Part shown: positions 23,716 to 33,886 of the stretch, one piece after another
Layout: every line of letters begins with the position of its first letter
Position numbering within the stretch: the first letter of the stretch is position 1
NCBI GenBank assembly: GCA_014871385.1
Contig: CM026432.1
Coordinates: 5,621,669-5,685,668, forward strand
Origin: Ceratodon purpureus
Lineage: Eukaryota; Streptophyta; Bryopsida; Pseudoditrichales; Ditrichaceae
Direction: 5' to 3'
Length of the DNA: 64,000 nt
Program-made: the position numbers and the translations under genes
Notes under the pieces: generated by a model
Seen by the model: the letters and a program-made list of their open reading frames with translations, nothing else
Databases searched by the model: none
What the model was told of the DNA's origin: nothing

Positions 23716-25379
23716 TGTTTTGAGGTATTTTTTTGGAAGTGCTTTATTTTTTTCATGAATTTTTTGTTGTTTAAGTAATTTGGATGGTTACTAAAATAGT
23801 GTTGATTTATTATGATGAAATATTCGTTTCCTCAAAATGTTGATTGGGTCTATATCAACTTTTCATGTATTTGATATATATAAGGTAGTTGTCATCATAT
23901 ATGTATGTAGAGCCAAAAATACATGTTTGTTTTTTTGACGATTAGATTTCTTTGGAAATAGTGTAGGTGGATATCCATACCATTTTATCATAATTAGAAT
24001 TGAATTCCATAATTTTCTATTTTATTTATAACATGATTAATGCACGTGGTATTTATTATTTATAAGTATAAAATTGATGACACTTAGAAGGGTGCTTAAA
24101 AATGAAGGAATAGAATTCTTCATTTTGAAACTGATAAAACAACAATTCTAATATGATTCACGGTTATCATGTATAGTTAAAAATAAGAATTGGCAGTTTT
24201 CAGCTGACATAAGGTGGTTAGGAATGGAACTTGCCAACAAAGAATGGAAATTGCCAGTAGAGAATTGATAGTTATGAGTTGACATATTGTAGTTAGGAAT
24301 GAATTAAGAATTGACAGTCTTGATTTTACTGATGGTAGTTAGAAATGAAAATTGTCAGGTGAGAATTAACAGTTATCAACTGATGGATGGTACTGAAGAA
24401 TGGATAATGTGAGTTGATTGTCAGTGTAGGTTTCATCTCTAAAATAAGAATCTGATATAGTCAAAGGCAAAGGCATTATCAGCTCTATGACTAAGATTTG
24501 GCAGCCGCCAAGGCAAAGGCATCATGAGCTCTCTGACTAAGACTTAGCAATCAACAGTCTGAATCTGACACTTGTAACGATTGTAAATACCAATGTCATC
24601 AGTATTAGAAGCAAATGTTGCATAGATATTAATTTCTGTCTTATATACAAATTGAGATAATTTGAAAATACTTCATTTTAAAAACCTTCAAGCATAAAAA
24701 CTCTTAATTTCTCTTAAATTCTTTACAGTATAATATCCATGGCAATGGTTCCAATGCATTTTCTAATAGACTTTCCACCATTGACACTCAGTAATCACAA
24801 AACATATTTTAACTTGAGATGGGATTTACAACAATTTTTTTTTAATAATTAAGAATCAATAGCAAAACAACAATTACAAGAAAGATGATTTCAATGCACA
24901 GTATGATATGTTTTTTGGACACCATATGAATAGGTTATGAATTTGAAAGATATTTACCATAGATGTGTCTAATTCCAGGCATAGTTTCATGTTCAGCAGG
25001 TACACATTCTTGTTTGGACTATCCATTAGTATACATGATTTTCTTAGATTTCGTAGGCCCCGGAAATAGGCATGGGCCCAGGATTAGGCTGGTTTCCTTC
25101 AAATTTTAGGTGAGAATTTGAGCTGAGTTGATAGCTGAGATGATAAGAAATGGTTTAATCTCAGAAGCAACCGGTCACGGGTCTGTACTTGACGCAACAG
25201 ACACGGAAGAAATGGCAGAGGCAGCCGGCGTCACATTCAAGCGTGAGAGTTGAGCTGGGTACTCTGTAATTCTGTCTAAGCCCAAGTCACAGAAGCCTGA
25301 TTTGAAGTGCCTTGTGCCAATGTAAATAAAACCATTACCGGTACACCAGCCACCTTGGAAGTAGTCAAGCGAAAGCATT
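23716..25379. repeat. AT-rich intergenic DNA with degenerate tandem repeats
   Basis: At about 24185-24410, units of roughly 50 bases recur with the theme gaattggcagtt, agctgacata, ggtggttaggaatggaa. At about 24460-24550 a 45-base unit (aaggcaaaggcat, tcagctctatgactaagatt) occurs twice. No gene is supported. The minus frame at 25175-25378 was not recognised. Confidence 0.45.
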
Positions 25380-25470
25380 CAATACAGGCCACTGCAGTCT
25401 CTTCGACACAGCTGTGAAAGACAGATACAGGCCACTGCAGTCACTTCGACAGAGCTGTGAAAGACAATCC
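25380..25470. repeat. Tandem duplication, ~52-base unit
   Basis: The block containing acaggccactgcagtc, cttcgaca and agctgtgaaagaca occurs twice in a row just downstream of the RPS23 pseudogene. Confidence 0.8.
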
Positions 25471-25558
25471 AGGAGATTGATGGTAAATAGCCAAGCATAT
25501 TTTACTGAGTAATCGAGAACCACATTCCAGATGTAAAATGGCCATGAAGGTCATGGCA

Positions 25559-27275
25559 CCTAAGATTGTGACTCCTCTTTCTTCTCCTTGAAGAGACAAC
25601 AACGACATACCAGACACCTTCACTAACTTGAACCGAACTACGGGATTATCTCCCACAGCGTGTCCCTCATGCTATCCTCATGCACACTTTCGGAAAGCAG
25701 AGTTGAGCTACTTGATATTCCTCTCAGAACCTCATCCTGCAGATTGAATCAATATAAGGATCAGAAAAGCAAACATATGACGGTCTGGACTAAACTTTAT
25801 TCATGGTATACGTGCAATTCACAAAACCACATAGTCGTACTACAAGGAATCTCAACAAGGACGTGTAAGACAAAGCCTTGACTCTTCGAACAAACTGGTA
25901 ACCACATCCATAATTATAACCACTTACGTTCTCCTCAGTGTAGTTCAAACAACCATCGTTGCGGACAAAAGCATTAATTTCTTTCCGTTCTTGATGAGCT
26001 GCATCCAAGCACACTTTCGGATAGCAGAGTTGGCCTGGCTGCTTAGCCTCAATACCACTGCAGAAGACGTTGTACCCGTTACTAAGGTCATCAGTAGCCT
26101 CCCTAATTAACGAAAAACAATGTCTGGTGACAGAAAGTGAATCACCCGAGTCATAAGCTGAACCGAAAATTGAAGTAAGCTACATTTCCACTTACATCTT
26201 CTCAAGAACAATGCCCTTGGAGATGGAAGAGCCAGCAAAAGGCTTCTTCCACTCGTTACCCAAATGGCTCTTCTTGTAAGAATTATCAGCTCAAAGCTGG
26301 GCTGTGCGATGGTTCTTGAGCTTTTGCCCAGCTCCCATACCACGTGTCTTACTGCAATGAATAATAAAAAAATAAAAAAAACAAAGAAGCAATCTGTAAG
26401 TAGATAAATTGATGAAAGAAGCTCCAAACAATGACGATTGCAAAGAAAATGGCTGGAATTAAACACGCAAACATTCTTCACGGTATCCAACAGGTATCTA
26501 ATTGGCAAGATCGTAGTATCACTATGGAACCACTGGTAGATATTCTCTACGAATTGGAGGGTCAAATTACGAAAATTAGGCTTAGTGAAAGCAGGTGCAA
26601 GCAGACATAATTTAATTCACTAGGCTAGTAGAAAAGCAAGTGGAGGGAGCTCGACATGATAAAGCAATCAAAAATCACAAAATCCTGCCAATCAGAAATG
26701 CCAATCCCTCACCCAAACAATTGCAAAAAACGACACCCCAATCCTAAAACACACTTTCACAACCACTTAATCAACATTCTGCCAAAATCAAACCAGGAAC
26801 CAACACGCAACAATTCCAAGGTTAAACCCTAAACCCCGACCTCTAAAAACGCAATCAATTTCCAACATTACTCGATTTCACAGAACGCTGTATCTCCAAC
26901 TGTCTTCAATTTCAGACAACGCCACATTGTTCCCACGATCTCCCACCACCGCAGCACCTCTACCAAGTCTCCAGAATTCAAACCAACAACAACCAAGCGA
27001 AGTCACTAAGCCAAAACCGTAAAATCTCAAACACCCAGATTCCGGATCAGAGTCCAATTCCCCACACCGATTTCCCACCGCCACAATAACTCTACACAAT
27101 CCGCAAAATCCAAAGCAGGCGACGATCCCGAGGCAAAACCCTAAACCCCGACCTCCAGATTCCGAATCAGTTTCCACGGCGATTAATTTCAGAAAATGCT
27201 GCATGAGTCCCATGTGATTGATGAGAGCAGAAACGAGTCCATAGGTGTTCGGTGGTTGGGAATTGCTTACCCCAT
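25559..27275 (-). pseudogene. RPS23: 40S ribosomal protein S23 (uS12) pseudogene A, introns retained
   Basis: Exon 1 is ATGGG at 27275-27271 (context ccaccATGGG, donor gtaagc). Exon 2 starts at 26351 and reads KTRGMGAGQKLKNHR, then [20 protein letters not shown] and KGIVLEKI. Exon 3, 26057-25928, holds GIEAKQP and NDGCLNYTEEN. Exon 4, from 25736, holds DEVL, then GHAVGDNPVVRFKLVKVSG. These are unmistakable RPS23 blocks in the right order. It is broken: TGA replaces the Trp codon in the QRWADKSY region, exon 3 carries a +1 shift, and exon 4 contains an extra piece that copies part of exon 3 (aactctgctttccgaaagtg). A one-base loss changes the Lys-rich end. Intron retention shows DNA duplication, not retrocopying. 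Two further copies lie at 41294-41899 and 51540-53137. Confidence 0.92.
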
Positions 27276-27593
27276 GGTGGCGTGCGGTGATCGACAGACC
27301 TTGCAATGGATTTGCAGGCCTTCGCACATGTAAGCGGACCCCGGGTGTACCCGAGCTGCGATGGATGAGAAAGCTTCCTGGGCTCCAGAACGCAGGGCTC
27401 CAAGGGTCCAACACAAAAGGGTCCAGCACGTAGAAATCTATCACCTCGGAACTGCACCGCACGACACACCCCTTTCACTTACCCAAATAAAACCCAACCT
27501 CCCCAGTTATCAACTTGACCCTTTATTTTGCAGCCACCATGTTGGGGGCTAGTTAGGGCACTAAACACTAATAAGAAGGCAAAACACATACCA
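27276..27593. other. Former 5' flank of RPS23 pseudogene A
   Basis: Similar to the flanks of the other two RPS23 copies for only a short distance (tgatcgacagacc), then unrelated. No gene is seen before the PIF/Harbinger ORF. Confidence 0.4.
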
Positions 27594-27638
27594 TTTCTCC
27601 ATCTTCTCCATCTTCTCCATCTTCTCCATTCACTTGCA

Positions 27639-28476
27639 ATGGCTTTGCATGGACTTTCAGGGATACTTCGGCTATTTAGAGATGGAGAAGGGGGAGCTTC
27701 TTCCACATCAATAGTTGTGCACACATCAACTCCACCACCACCACCACAAGTTTTGGCACCAAAACGTACACCAACAAAAAAGAGGAGGGGGGCCAATAAA
27801 CCTCTGGAAGGCCAAGCTTGGAGTTCTGGTGTAATACAACTCCTTCTAGATCTGTACAAGGAGAAGTATTTGGCCATTGGGATGGGGAATATGAAGAAGG
27901 GCTATTGGGTGGCAATGTGTGAGGGGATTCGAGTCAAGTTTTCACGTAAGAGTCTTCTCACGTGGAAGCAAACGAAATCCAAGTGGCAGAAGATGCCTTC
28001 ACAAAGATGAATTCACAGTACTATAAAGAGAAAGCTGAACTTGGGACAAGTACGCAAGCTTCTGCATGGCTTTGGTATGTTAGAATGGATTACATTCTTG
28101 TAGGAACCGCTAAGGCTGATGGTGTACCTCAAGGCATGAACATGGGAGAAGACATTGACACACGAGCCAATCTTCAAGAGCTCGATGATGACAATGTTCC
28201 TGGTACTGAACCTACTTCACCAAACGCTCAAGTACCAGCATTTGGAGAGCATCCGCGACCTCCAACGACATCATGCGCCTCCAAGGAGATGGGAGGTGCA
28301 CCGAACAAGCATCTAAAGACTGCTACTCAAGCTGCAACAGAAGGGGCAAACATCATTGCAACTGCTCTTGGAAAGTTTGCTGAGGCATCTTCAAAGATTA
28401 AAGTTATGAAGATGGAGGCAAGCAAAGAGATAGCTTTGAAGATGATTGAGCTTGACGACCGCAATGCTGAGCGTTA
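27639..28476 (+). pseudogene. PIF/Harbinger ORF1, Myb/SANT (trihelix-like) protein, frameshifted
   Basis: ATG at 27639 (MALHGLSGILRLF), then WSSGVIQLLLDLYKEKYLAI and SLLTWKQTKSKWQK. This is the Trp-spaced DNA-binding domain found in the accessory protein of plant PIF/Harbinger elements, where it helps bring the transposase to DNA. The frame stops at 28010. The adjacent frame resumes with YYKEKAELGTSTQASAW and DYILVGTAKADGVPQG and ends at 28475 with a helical tail. An extra 14 bases between two aagatg copies near 27990-28010 would explain the shift. Without it the protein would be about 280 residues. A 9-bp cttctccat repeat lies just upstream (27594-27630). The decayed transposase lies convergent at 29415-30935. 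Confidence 0.75.
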
Positions 28477-28559
28477 GCTGCAGATTGCTCAGCTTTTTGC
28501 TGGTGCCACGCGACATGGCACTGGATCTCGCCCTTCAACAAGCTAGATGTAAAGCTTGT

Positions 28560-29414
28560 AGGGTTTAAGTCTTTAGGGATTGTAATACATATAAATCTCG
28601 ATATATAATAAAGACTTTTGGAGACTCCTTATTTTTGTAGACACTAGTATGTTTGGCCCAAATACCAAAATACAAAATCACAATTTAAATCTACATTACT
28701 CTTTTCGACCCCCTTCTGCTTCATGGTCTGTTATTTCTCCACAACTCACTAAAATGCATTAAAATTTGTTGGTAAATGTGCTTAATCTTGCCTTCAAACT
28801 ACACCAATTTGTAAAAGTCAAATACATACAAATTTCAGAAAATTTGAGCTTTTTTTCTAGGAACTACATATTAGTGAAACTAAAAATTTCCAGAATTCTG
28901 ACCCCCTTTGGCTTCGAAGGACGTCATTTATCCACGTTACATTCAAATGATACGAATTTTTTATCATAGATGCCTATGCTCATCTTTCAGATGGTCCACT
29001 TTACAAAAATAAAAAATAATTAAAATTGAACAAATGGGAAGCACTGTACCAGACCTGATGTTCAAAACTGCCCCCCAACCTGTTAGTTTGCAAATTTGGG
29101 GACATTAAACCCCACTCACATTTTCCTTTGCCTGTTTTACATCTTGCATTCAAATGATGTGAAATTTTGTGGGTGGATTTCCAACTTGAGTTACTAAATG
29201 CTTCAATTAACTTCATAGTAAATTACTAATTTATGTTTTTTTGAGAATTTTTTAAATAAGAACTGTCCTATAGCTGAGATGTGCAACACACTCTATCCAC
29301 ATAGTTTGACATATAAATGTAATAAAATCACAATAAAATAGGTATAACCATAAAAACAAAATCTAATAATATGTAGATATATATGAACATATGCATTGCT
29401 ACATGAATAATTAT
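28560..29414. other. AT-rich spacer between the two PIF/Harbinger genes
   Basis: No coding frame is supported. It probably belongs to the transposon, since it sits between the convergent accessory ORF and transposase. Confidence 0.4.
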
Positions 29415-30258
29415 ATGGTTGGGAAGGGTGCTGGTGCTGCGGGAGCCGCCCGTGCCGGTGCTGCACGAGCTGGTGCTGATAGTGCTGGATGACGCTCTAA
29501 CCAGCTCTTAAATATCGCCTCGGGTATGCGTTCACCAGCAAGTTTTGCAGCGTCGCCCTCTCGATAACATGGAATGCGATTCGCTCACACTCGGTTTGTC
29601 CTATCTATTAATCTCTCCATGCGACCATAAAATGGAATCTCTGTATCCATCAAATGACAAAAGTTGTGTAAAACACATCATGCCATGACAATGGGTGGCT
29701 CATTGTCTATCTTTGCAGTCAAATTCCTCAAAGTCCGCCAACGATTCTTCAAGATACCAAAACTGTTCTCAATGAGAACACGCGCCTTGTTCATAGACCG
29801 ATCAAATCGAATCTTGTCCCTCTCCAATGCTGCATTCCGTGGCTTGAAGTTCTTCAATAGATATGAGCGGATAGGATAAGCAAAATCTATAATAATTTAT
29901 GGAAAAACTTCCACACCTCTAACATCAATAACGGGCTCTTGCAAATCAATCTATGCCGGAAAGAACGGTACAAACTGGAGAGTTTGAATGCGCCACCATC
30001 TGCACAACCTCGGGCTGTCCATAATACACATCCTAGAATATACGATCACAATCACAAATAGCCTGCAATAATAATGAATGAAATCTCTTCTGATTCCAAA
30101 AATCGGCTGCTGATGGGGTCTTCCGTCTATCAGGTTTCTTCAACAGAGGAATGTTGCATCCATCAATACATCCTACTATATTTTGCATCCCCGTTATATC
30201 CCTAAATTTCTCTGTAATACTACGAAGACATTGTCCTCTAAGTGTACAAATATATTTA

Positions 30259-30612
30259 GGAAACATAACCCCCTTTTGGTTTTTTTCCCGTTCATCCTGA
30301 GGGACCTCTCGCGGCGATATAGCCCGCGGCGGTTGGCCTCCCGGGTTTGTGGGGGTAACAAACCCGCCCCGAGAAAAAACCCGCAGGGCTCGAAGACCGG
30401 GCACGATCCAAAATTTCATGAGCCTTCCGGGCTGCCCGATGGGTCGTGTCTCAACAGAGATTCGAACTCGGCACCTTCCGAGTGGGGTGAGATGAGCCTG
30501 CGAGGCCGAGTGATCGTGAACATTGAGCCCACAACTCATGCTCAATTGGTGTAATTCGAATATAGGATTTCACAACCTGCCCAAAGTTCAGCGTCTCCCA
30601 ACGGGGGTTATG
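30259..30612 (-). mobile_element. GC-rich insertion with tRNA-like promoter boxes, candidate SINE
   Basis: It is bounded by short inverted ends (cataaccccc at 30259 and gggggttatg at 30603). On the minus strand it holds ggctcaatg (box A-like, about 30515) and gagttcgaatctc (box B-like, about 30455), as in tRNA-derived SINEs. The box spacing is longer than usual. The inverted ends do not fit a SINE, so a DNA element that captured a tRNA-like piece is an alternative. Confidence 0.5.
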
Positions 30613-30742
30613 AAGGGTGAGCCACCCGCAGGGGGGGGCTCACGCGATGGGAGCACCCTACGCCTCGGGCCGGGCTTCGCCCTTGCCCTACGGCTCGGGA
30701 TGCTCCCATCGCGTGAGCCCCCCTGCGGGGGGCTCACCCTTT
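30613..30742. repeat. Nested foldback (hairpin within hairpin)
   Basis: Arms 30613-30655 and 30701-30742 are almost perfect inverted copies (aagggtgagcc, then gctcacgcgatgggagca) around a 45-base GC-rich loop. Each arm is itself a palindrome of the form gtgagcccccc / ggggggctcac, so the segment can fold as one long stem or as two side hairpins. It lies directly beside the tRNA-like insertion. Confidence 0.85.
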
Positions 30743-31347
30743 ACAAATCACCGGAAATAGCACTACAAATGATCTTAGTATACTTTCTAATGGTAGAGGC
30801 CCCTACATTAAATCGGTCGCACATGTTCTCAAGTAAATGACCATGTGCTAATCTAAATTAAACAATCTTCAAGGCAGTAGAAGGATCAAGTGGTGGCCTA
30901 ATCCATCAATTGGCCGCATCTGAAACAATATAAGATGTCAACTCTAGTAATAAAACCTAGAATGCTAAATAACTCATCCAATAGTTCTCACGGTATTTTC
31001 TCTCCAACATATCTAGGTTTGTAAATCAAACTAAACTCTCCACAATCCATAAGTAAGTTGTCTGACGAGGTTCTATATGATACAATCTACCCCCCAATAT
31101 AGGATACTGATAAGTTATAGTACAAACAATTGCCTCCTTGGATGAGCCATAACACCGAAAATCTTAAGAAATGCTCACAACCTAAAAAACTACTCACACC
31201 CTCGAAAACACAATGCACAAAAAACCTCTCCAAAGGGCCTGGGTAAAAAGAGAGAGATGAACTGATAATCAGGAGGGAGAAGGGCCTGAGAATAATCAGC
31301 CTGGGAATAAACACCCTGGGAAAGGGAATAATGAGCTAATTCTTCGA

Positions 31348-31374
31348 AGGGTGAGCACACCCCTTGCTCACCCT
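31348..31374. repeat. Short palindrome with the same termini as the foldback
   Basis: agggtgagca (31348-31357) and tgctcaccct (31365-31374) form a 10-bp stem. The arm repeats the end sequence of the foldback at 30613-30742. A third single copy (agggtgagcaa) lies near 31480. Confidence 0.75.
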
Positions 31375-31379
31375 ATGTG

Positions 31380-31640
31380 CAACCATATCCTAAGGTGCAC
31401 CCAAAGTTTTTAATTCCCCAATTCGAACCTCACACATGTCACTGCGCCCTAGGCTGCGCAACGCACCCCTCGCAGTCAGGGTGAGCAAAGTGCCACATGT
31501 GCCAGGTCCTTCCGTCTTCCTCCGGGCTCTTCCCATCGTTATCACGTTCCCTTCATTGTTACCATCGTTCCCTCCCATGTCCTCATCGTTCCCATCGTTG
31601 TCTAACTTCCAAGGCATTATACATTGTATTATCAAAATAT
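31380..31640 (-). mobile_element. Possible second tRNA-derived SINE
   Basis: On the minus strand ggttcgaattg (about 31425) fits an RNA polymerase III box B, and gcgcagcctaggg upstream is a weak box A candidate. No ends or target duplication were found. A region of repeated cccatcgtt and ttccc runs lies at 31530-31600. Confidence 0.25.
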
Positions 31641-31649
31641 TGAAATTTT

Positions 31650-33330
31650 CCATAAAGTCTTACTAGAAGCAGAAAAGGGTAGGTAAAATTTTGTAAAATT
31701 GGGTTTCGCAATTGATTGGTGATTTTAGTTGATTTTTGTATTGTATTTCAAAACAAACTAACGCAAGGAGCAATTGTATCAAGGTAAATTAACTCAATGT
31801 ATAGAACAATTATTCAAGAATGTACAACTGAGGATTCAAATTCTGGTTTTCTACTCATGGGTATTCTTCTATTCTACTTGTTTAAACTGGGTGTCGAATT
31901 GTATAAAGTAAGAATAGCCTCTTCTCATCTAAAACTCTAGTTTTGTGAATGTTTTTTATTTCTTTTTCCTCTTTCTCATCTTTGTTTTCTCATTACATGC
32001 AAGTCAAATTACTATTGATCTATTACATGGAATAATCCCACTTCTCATTGTCATATGATTACAAAATTCTAATTTAAGCCAACCAATATGACAACTAACT
32101 ATGATTTGAAAATACTTGGAATGTCTTTATATATAATGCCTAAAAGTCTCAAATCTCTCTTCAAGACATTTAAGGACTAAAAAGTAATTACAATTATGGG
32201 AGTATATGGTATGTCACCATGGAGCAAGAAAGTTACTCTCTATTGTAGAGAAGGGCTTGAAGTTGTAGAGTATGTTGAACAATGGCACAAAATCAAATCT
32301 TAAACGCCCATGCTAACCTGTTAGATCATCCAATATATCCACTTGTAAGTGTAAACAAGGTCAAGATTGGATCTTCAATCCAAAACAAGCTCTAATTCAT
32401 TTTTAGAATAAAACCTAGATGTTTCTTTCGAGTGATTTGATAGCTTGTTCAATCAAATGCACATTTGTTAAGGTTTTTCCTTTAATGTTTCATTGATGGC
32501 CTTAATTCGATAGCTTGTTCAATCGGATGTACGTTTATTGGTGACAGCTTGTAGGTTTTTTCTTTGTTGTTTGCTTGATGACCTCCTACTTATGGTTGTT
32601 AGTTCATGCACCAATTGTGACTAGTAACATTCTATGAGCGGACAATTCTTTTTTGTATATTTATTTTGGAGTCCTAATCTATGACTATGAATCTCTTCTT
32701 CAAATCAAGGATTTTTGAATTGTTTTTTTTTTTTCATAGATTCATATTTCTTTAGCCTACCAAGAATATATAAAATATTGTATCTTTTCTTTAATCCACT
32801 ATCCAAAATTTCAAAAAACTAAAGTGAAATGAACTCAAATCTAATAGATTCTAAGTCTATGTGTAAATTCTAAGATGTTATTTAGAGAAGCATTGGATGG
32901 TTTAACTTTTATAAAAGAAACAACCATTTTCACAAGAAATCCTTATTCTATGACATCATCTCTCCATTGCTCTTAGACTACAAGTCAAACAACATTGACC
33001 TCTTACTACATGGAGTAACTTTCCTAGTCCACAAAGTTAGGTTTTTTAATTAGCACCTACCCTTGTGTTTGGAATGAATTTCAAACTTATTTTTCTCAAA
33101 AATCTGATATTTCGAATACTCAACTACCTTTACAAATATTGTACATGAAGATGATTCATAAGAAATTAATGATAAGATATACAGCCCATCTATGGCACAC
33201 AACCACGACCTTCTATGGCATACAACTAAGGCCCTTTTCAGACTAGAGGAAGTAGGAGAAAGCGGCAAGAGAAATTGCACACATGCTTGAAAATAATTAA
33301 TTTATAGAATTGTAATTTCTCCTTGTGCCT
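31650..33330. other. No gene seen
   Basis: AT-rich intergenic DNA. The phrase gatagcttgttcaatc occurs twice (about 32440 and 32507) in a loosely repeated 70-base context. No coding or RNA feature is supported. Confidence 0.45.
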
Positions 33331-33546
33331 TCATTGTAATGGCCATTGAAGGTCTATTGGCGAAGGCATTTTATCCATCTCTTGCTTTACATATGAATAG
33401 TAAAACTCGGGTAACAACAAATCTCTACTAGGGTGTGCCCCATACACCCTCCAAGTTGAGCTTTCTCCATACTCTCTCTTAGAGTCTTCTTGTATTGTCT
33501 CAACCCTACCTTCGCCAATAGACTTAGTGGAGGAAGAATCCTTCAA
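33331..33546 (-). pseudogene. Fragment related to the Ser-Ile-Gly repeat tail of the kinase-vWA protein
   Basis: The frame contains STKSIGEGRVE, nearly the same as the SRSIGEGRVEMRR repeats inside the neighbouring kinase-vWA gene, and ends at 33331. It has no ATG of its own. It may be the remnant of a further paralogue or a leftover from a local duplication. 33547-33886 holds nothing else recognised. Confidence 0.35.
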
Positions 33547-33886
33547 TAAAATCTTTAAAATCTCATTGAAGACAGGGTTCGGTTCAGTGTTGGACTCTTA
33601 TGTCACAGTTCTCAGTGAAATGAATGAATCAGAGTCATTAGGAAAAGTGGTGGACCTCAAACGGATATTTAGAATGAACCACTGTCCAAGGTTTCACTGT
33701 AGAAAGATGCCATAACAGTCCAACACTGGTTGGGTTCTCCTGTAAATGGATGCCCATTGAGGTAAAATCAACTAACACTTGAATGATTGCATACACCCAG
33801 TAGGCATCGGTAATTTAGAACTACTCTGTACACGTATAACAGATGAACCCAGAAGTCGACTTATATGATACACTCAAATCTAAAAT

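Larger units (their letters stand above)
29415..30935 (-). pseudogene. PIF/Harbinger DDE transposase, decayed and interrupted
   Basis: Read on the minus strand: LAHGHLLENMCDRFNVGAST near 30830, then after an insertion FPKYICTLRGQCLRSITEKF. Next come NIVGCIDGCNIPLLKKPDRR (first catalytic Asp in CIDG), ADFWNQKRFHSLLLQAICD and, near 29780, ARVLIENSFGILKNRWR (catalytic Glu). Then CVLHNFCHLMDTEIPFYGRM and an Ala/Pro-rich tail (APARAAPARAAPAAPAP). Stops and shifts disrupt the middle, including loss of a clear second Asp motif near 29990 and a TGA in the CVLHNF region. DNA of about 480 bp (30259-30742) interrupts the frame between the codons for GDL and FPK. The family assignment is firm; activity is excluded. 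Confidence 0.88.

Noticed and set aside
25441..25656. Independent small gene
   Set aside because: It is RPS23 exon 4 (VVRFKLVKVSG) and its 3' flank.
26878..27462. 194-codon minus-strand frame
   Set aside because: It covers intron 1 and the 5' flank of the RPS23 pseudogene; no protein signature, and it crosses the ATGG/G exon in another frame.
30033..30545. 170-codon minus-strand frame as one protein
   Set aside because: Its N-terminal half is translation of the tRNA-like insertion; only the part after FPKYI is transposase.
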